A DNA stretch of 64,000 bases from Rahnella sp. AA (GTDB taxonomy: Bacteria; Pseudomonadota; Gammaproteobacteria; Enterobacterales; Enterobacteriaceae): NCBI RefSeq assembly GCF_002834385.1, contig NZ_PITQ01000014.1, positions 62,001 to 126,000 on the forward strand, written 5' to 3'. Under the pieces are notes generated by a model. The model did no database searches and was not told the origin of the DNA. It saw only the letters and a list, made by a program, of their open reading frames with translations. This document shows positions 63,365 to 64,000 of the stretch, one piece after another. Position numbers and translations under genes: made by a program. Position 1 is the first letter of the stretch. Each line of letters opens with the position of its first letter.

Positions 63365-64000
63365 TCAGCGTAAATATTGTTTCTGATATTGTGACGGTGT
63401 CACGGATAATTGCCTTACAAACGCCCGCCGCAGTATATCCACACCTGAAAACCCGCACTGTGCCGCAATCTGTTTGACCGCCATTTCGCCCGTTTCCAGC
63501 ATTTGCCGCGCACGAAACACGCGCTGCTGCTCAAGCCATTCTGCCGGCGATTGCTTCAGCTCCTGGTTAAATAAGCGGGTCAGATGTCGCGGGCTGATGC
63601 CCATATGTTTAGCTAAACTTTGTACATTATGCGGCTGGTCTAACGAATTCATCACCCAGCGCTGAACGTCCTGTAACGCCGACCGGCCACTCAGTGATGC
63701 CTGTCCGTGACGGCTGAACTGTAATTGCCCACCCGGACGTTTAAAAAACATTACCAGCTGCGCTGCGACATCCAGCGCAGTTTCCCGCCCCAGATCTTCT
63801 TCCACCATATTCAGTGCCAGATCCAGCCCCGAGGTCACACCCGCAGCCGTTCGTAGTGTACCGTCAGCGATAAAAATCGCATCGGCTTCAACATTTACCT
63901 GCGGATATTGCTCTCTGAGTTTGTCCGCAACAGACCAATGGGTCGTCACGCGCCGTTTATTGAGTAAACCCGCCGAGGCGAGCAGAAGTGCACCGCTGCA
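63365..64000 (-). CDS. AraC-family regulator with DJ-1/PfpI domain (partial, runs off right edge)
   Basis: The visible 211 residues start inside a DJ-1/PfpI-like N-terminal domain (ALLLASAGLL at the window edge, then IFIADGTLRTAAGVTSGLDLAL). They end in a complete AraC-type DNA-binding domain with two helix-turn-helix units (VQSLAKHMGISPRHLTRLFN and KQIAAQCGFSGVDILRRAF). This is the GlxA/FtrA-type architecture. It converges with the Tag-family gene, with 16 bases between stops. The N-terminus lies beyond 64000. Confidence 0.88.
   Translation of the reverse strand, partial: CSGALLLASAGLLNKRRVTTHWSVADKLREQYPQVNVEADAIFIADGTLRTAAGVTSGLDLALNMVEEDLGRETALDVAAQLVMFFKRPGGQLQFSRHGQASLSGRSALQDVQRWVMNSLDQPHNVQSLAKHMGISPRHLTRLFNQELKQSPAEWLEQQRVFRARQMLETGEMAVKQIAAQCGFSGVDILRRAFVRQLSVTPSQYQKQYLR

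Overview
The window is chromosomal DNA from a member of the Enterobacterales. The gene set and order suggest Rahnella or a close Yersiniaceae relative; this is my inference from gene content, not a database match. Several blocks match the replication-terminus region of Escherichia coli: malI-malX-malY-add with ydgJ nearby, ynfA-ynfB-ynfD-like genes, ydfG, and ydgA-manA-fumC-tus. A recognisable Ter site lies just upstream of tus, so this segment sits near the replication terminus. Accessory catabolic and transport operons fill the space between these core blocks. No tRNA, rRNA, CRISPR, prophage or insertion sequence was seen.

Layout. 1-2170: a partial aldehyde dehydrogenase and its divergent LysR regulator. 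2181-2850: the first of three structured composite repeats. 2842-8864 (minus): an operon for a TauABC-type transporter, a histidinol-dehydrogenase paralog, an APH-fold kinase and an SDR dehydrogenase. 9141-17384: a LysR regulator divergent from a tightly overlapping operon with an ArgH-like lyase, a polar amino-acid ABC transporter, two CE4 deacetylase-family proteins and an MmgE/PrpD protein. This combination looks like catabolism of an N-substituted dicarboxylic amino acid. 17412-18040: second composite repeat. 18136-25696: ydgJ, a YfeH-like transporter, add, and malY-malX divergent from malI with MalI-type operators. 25721-26500: third composite repeat, containing a second, nested repeat type.

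26497-33762: small envelope genes (ynfD-like, ynfB, ynfA), a LysR regulator divergent from an NCS2 purine permease, ydfG, an aldo/keto reductase and a DHA2 efflux protein. 33878-40497: a CUT1 sugar ABC operon with a PfkB kinase and a divergent ROK regulator, with two copies of one palindromic operator. 40606-47179: a purine-catabolic operon (guanine deaminase, TetR/RutR-like regulator, XdhABC) behind a RutR-like palindrome. 47206-47830: a toxin-antitoxin pair. 48151-52805: an FbpABC-type transporter with a GntR regulator. 52858-54286: fetAB. 54493-60017: ydgA, manA, fumC, tus and Ter. 60108-64000: a cupin, an aldo/keto reductase, an SDR, a Tag-type DNA glycosylase and a truncated AraC-type regulator.

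The two most unusual items are the composite repeats and the ArgH/CE4/PrpD operon. The repeats occupy three intergenic regions. Each holds two related half-elements in inverted orientation, and their hairpin stems differ completely in sequence from copy to copy while staying self-complementary. One end module supplies or overlaps the stop codon of the flanking gene at two loci. In the ArgH/CE4/PrpD operon, one of the two CE4 paralogs appears to have lost its metal-binding residues.
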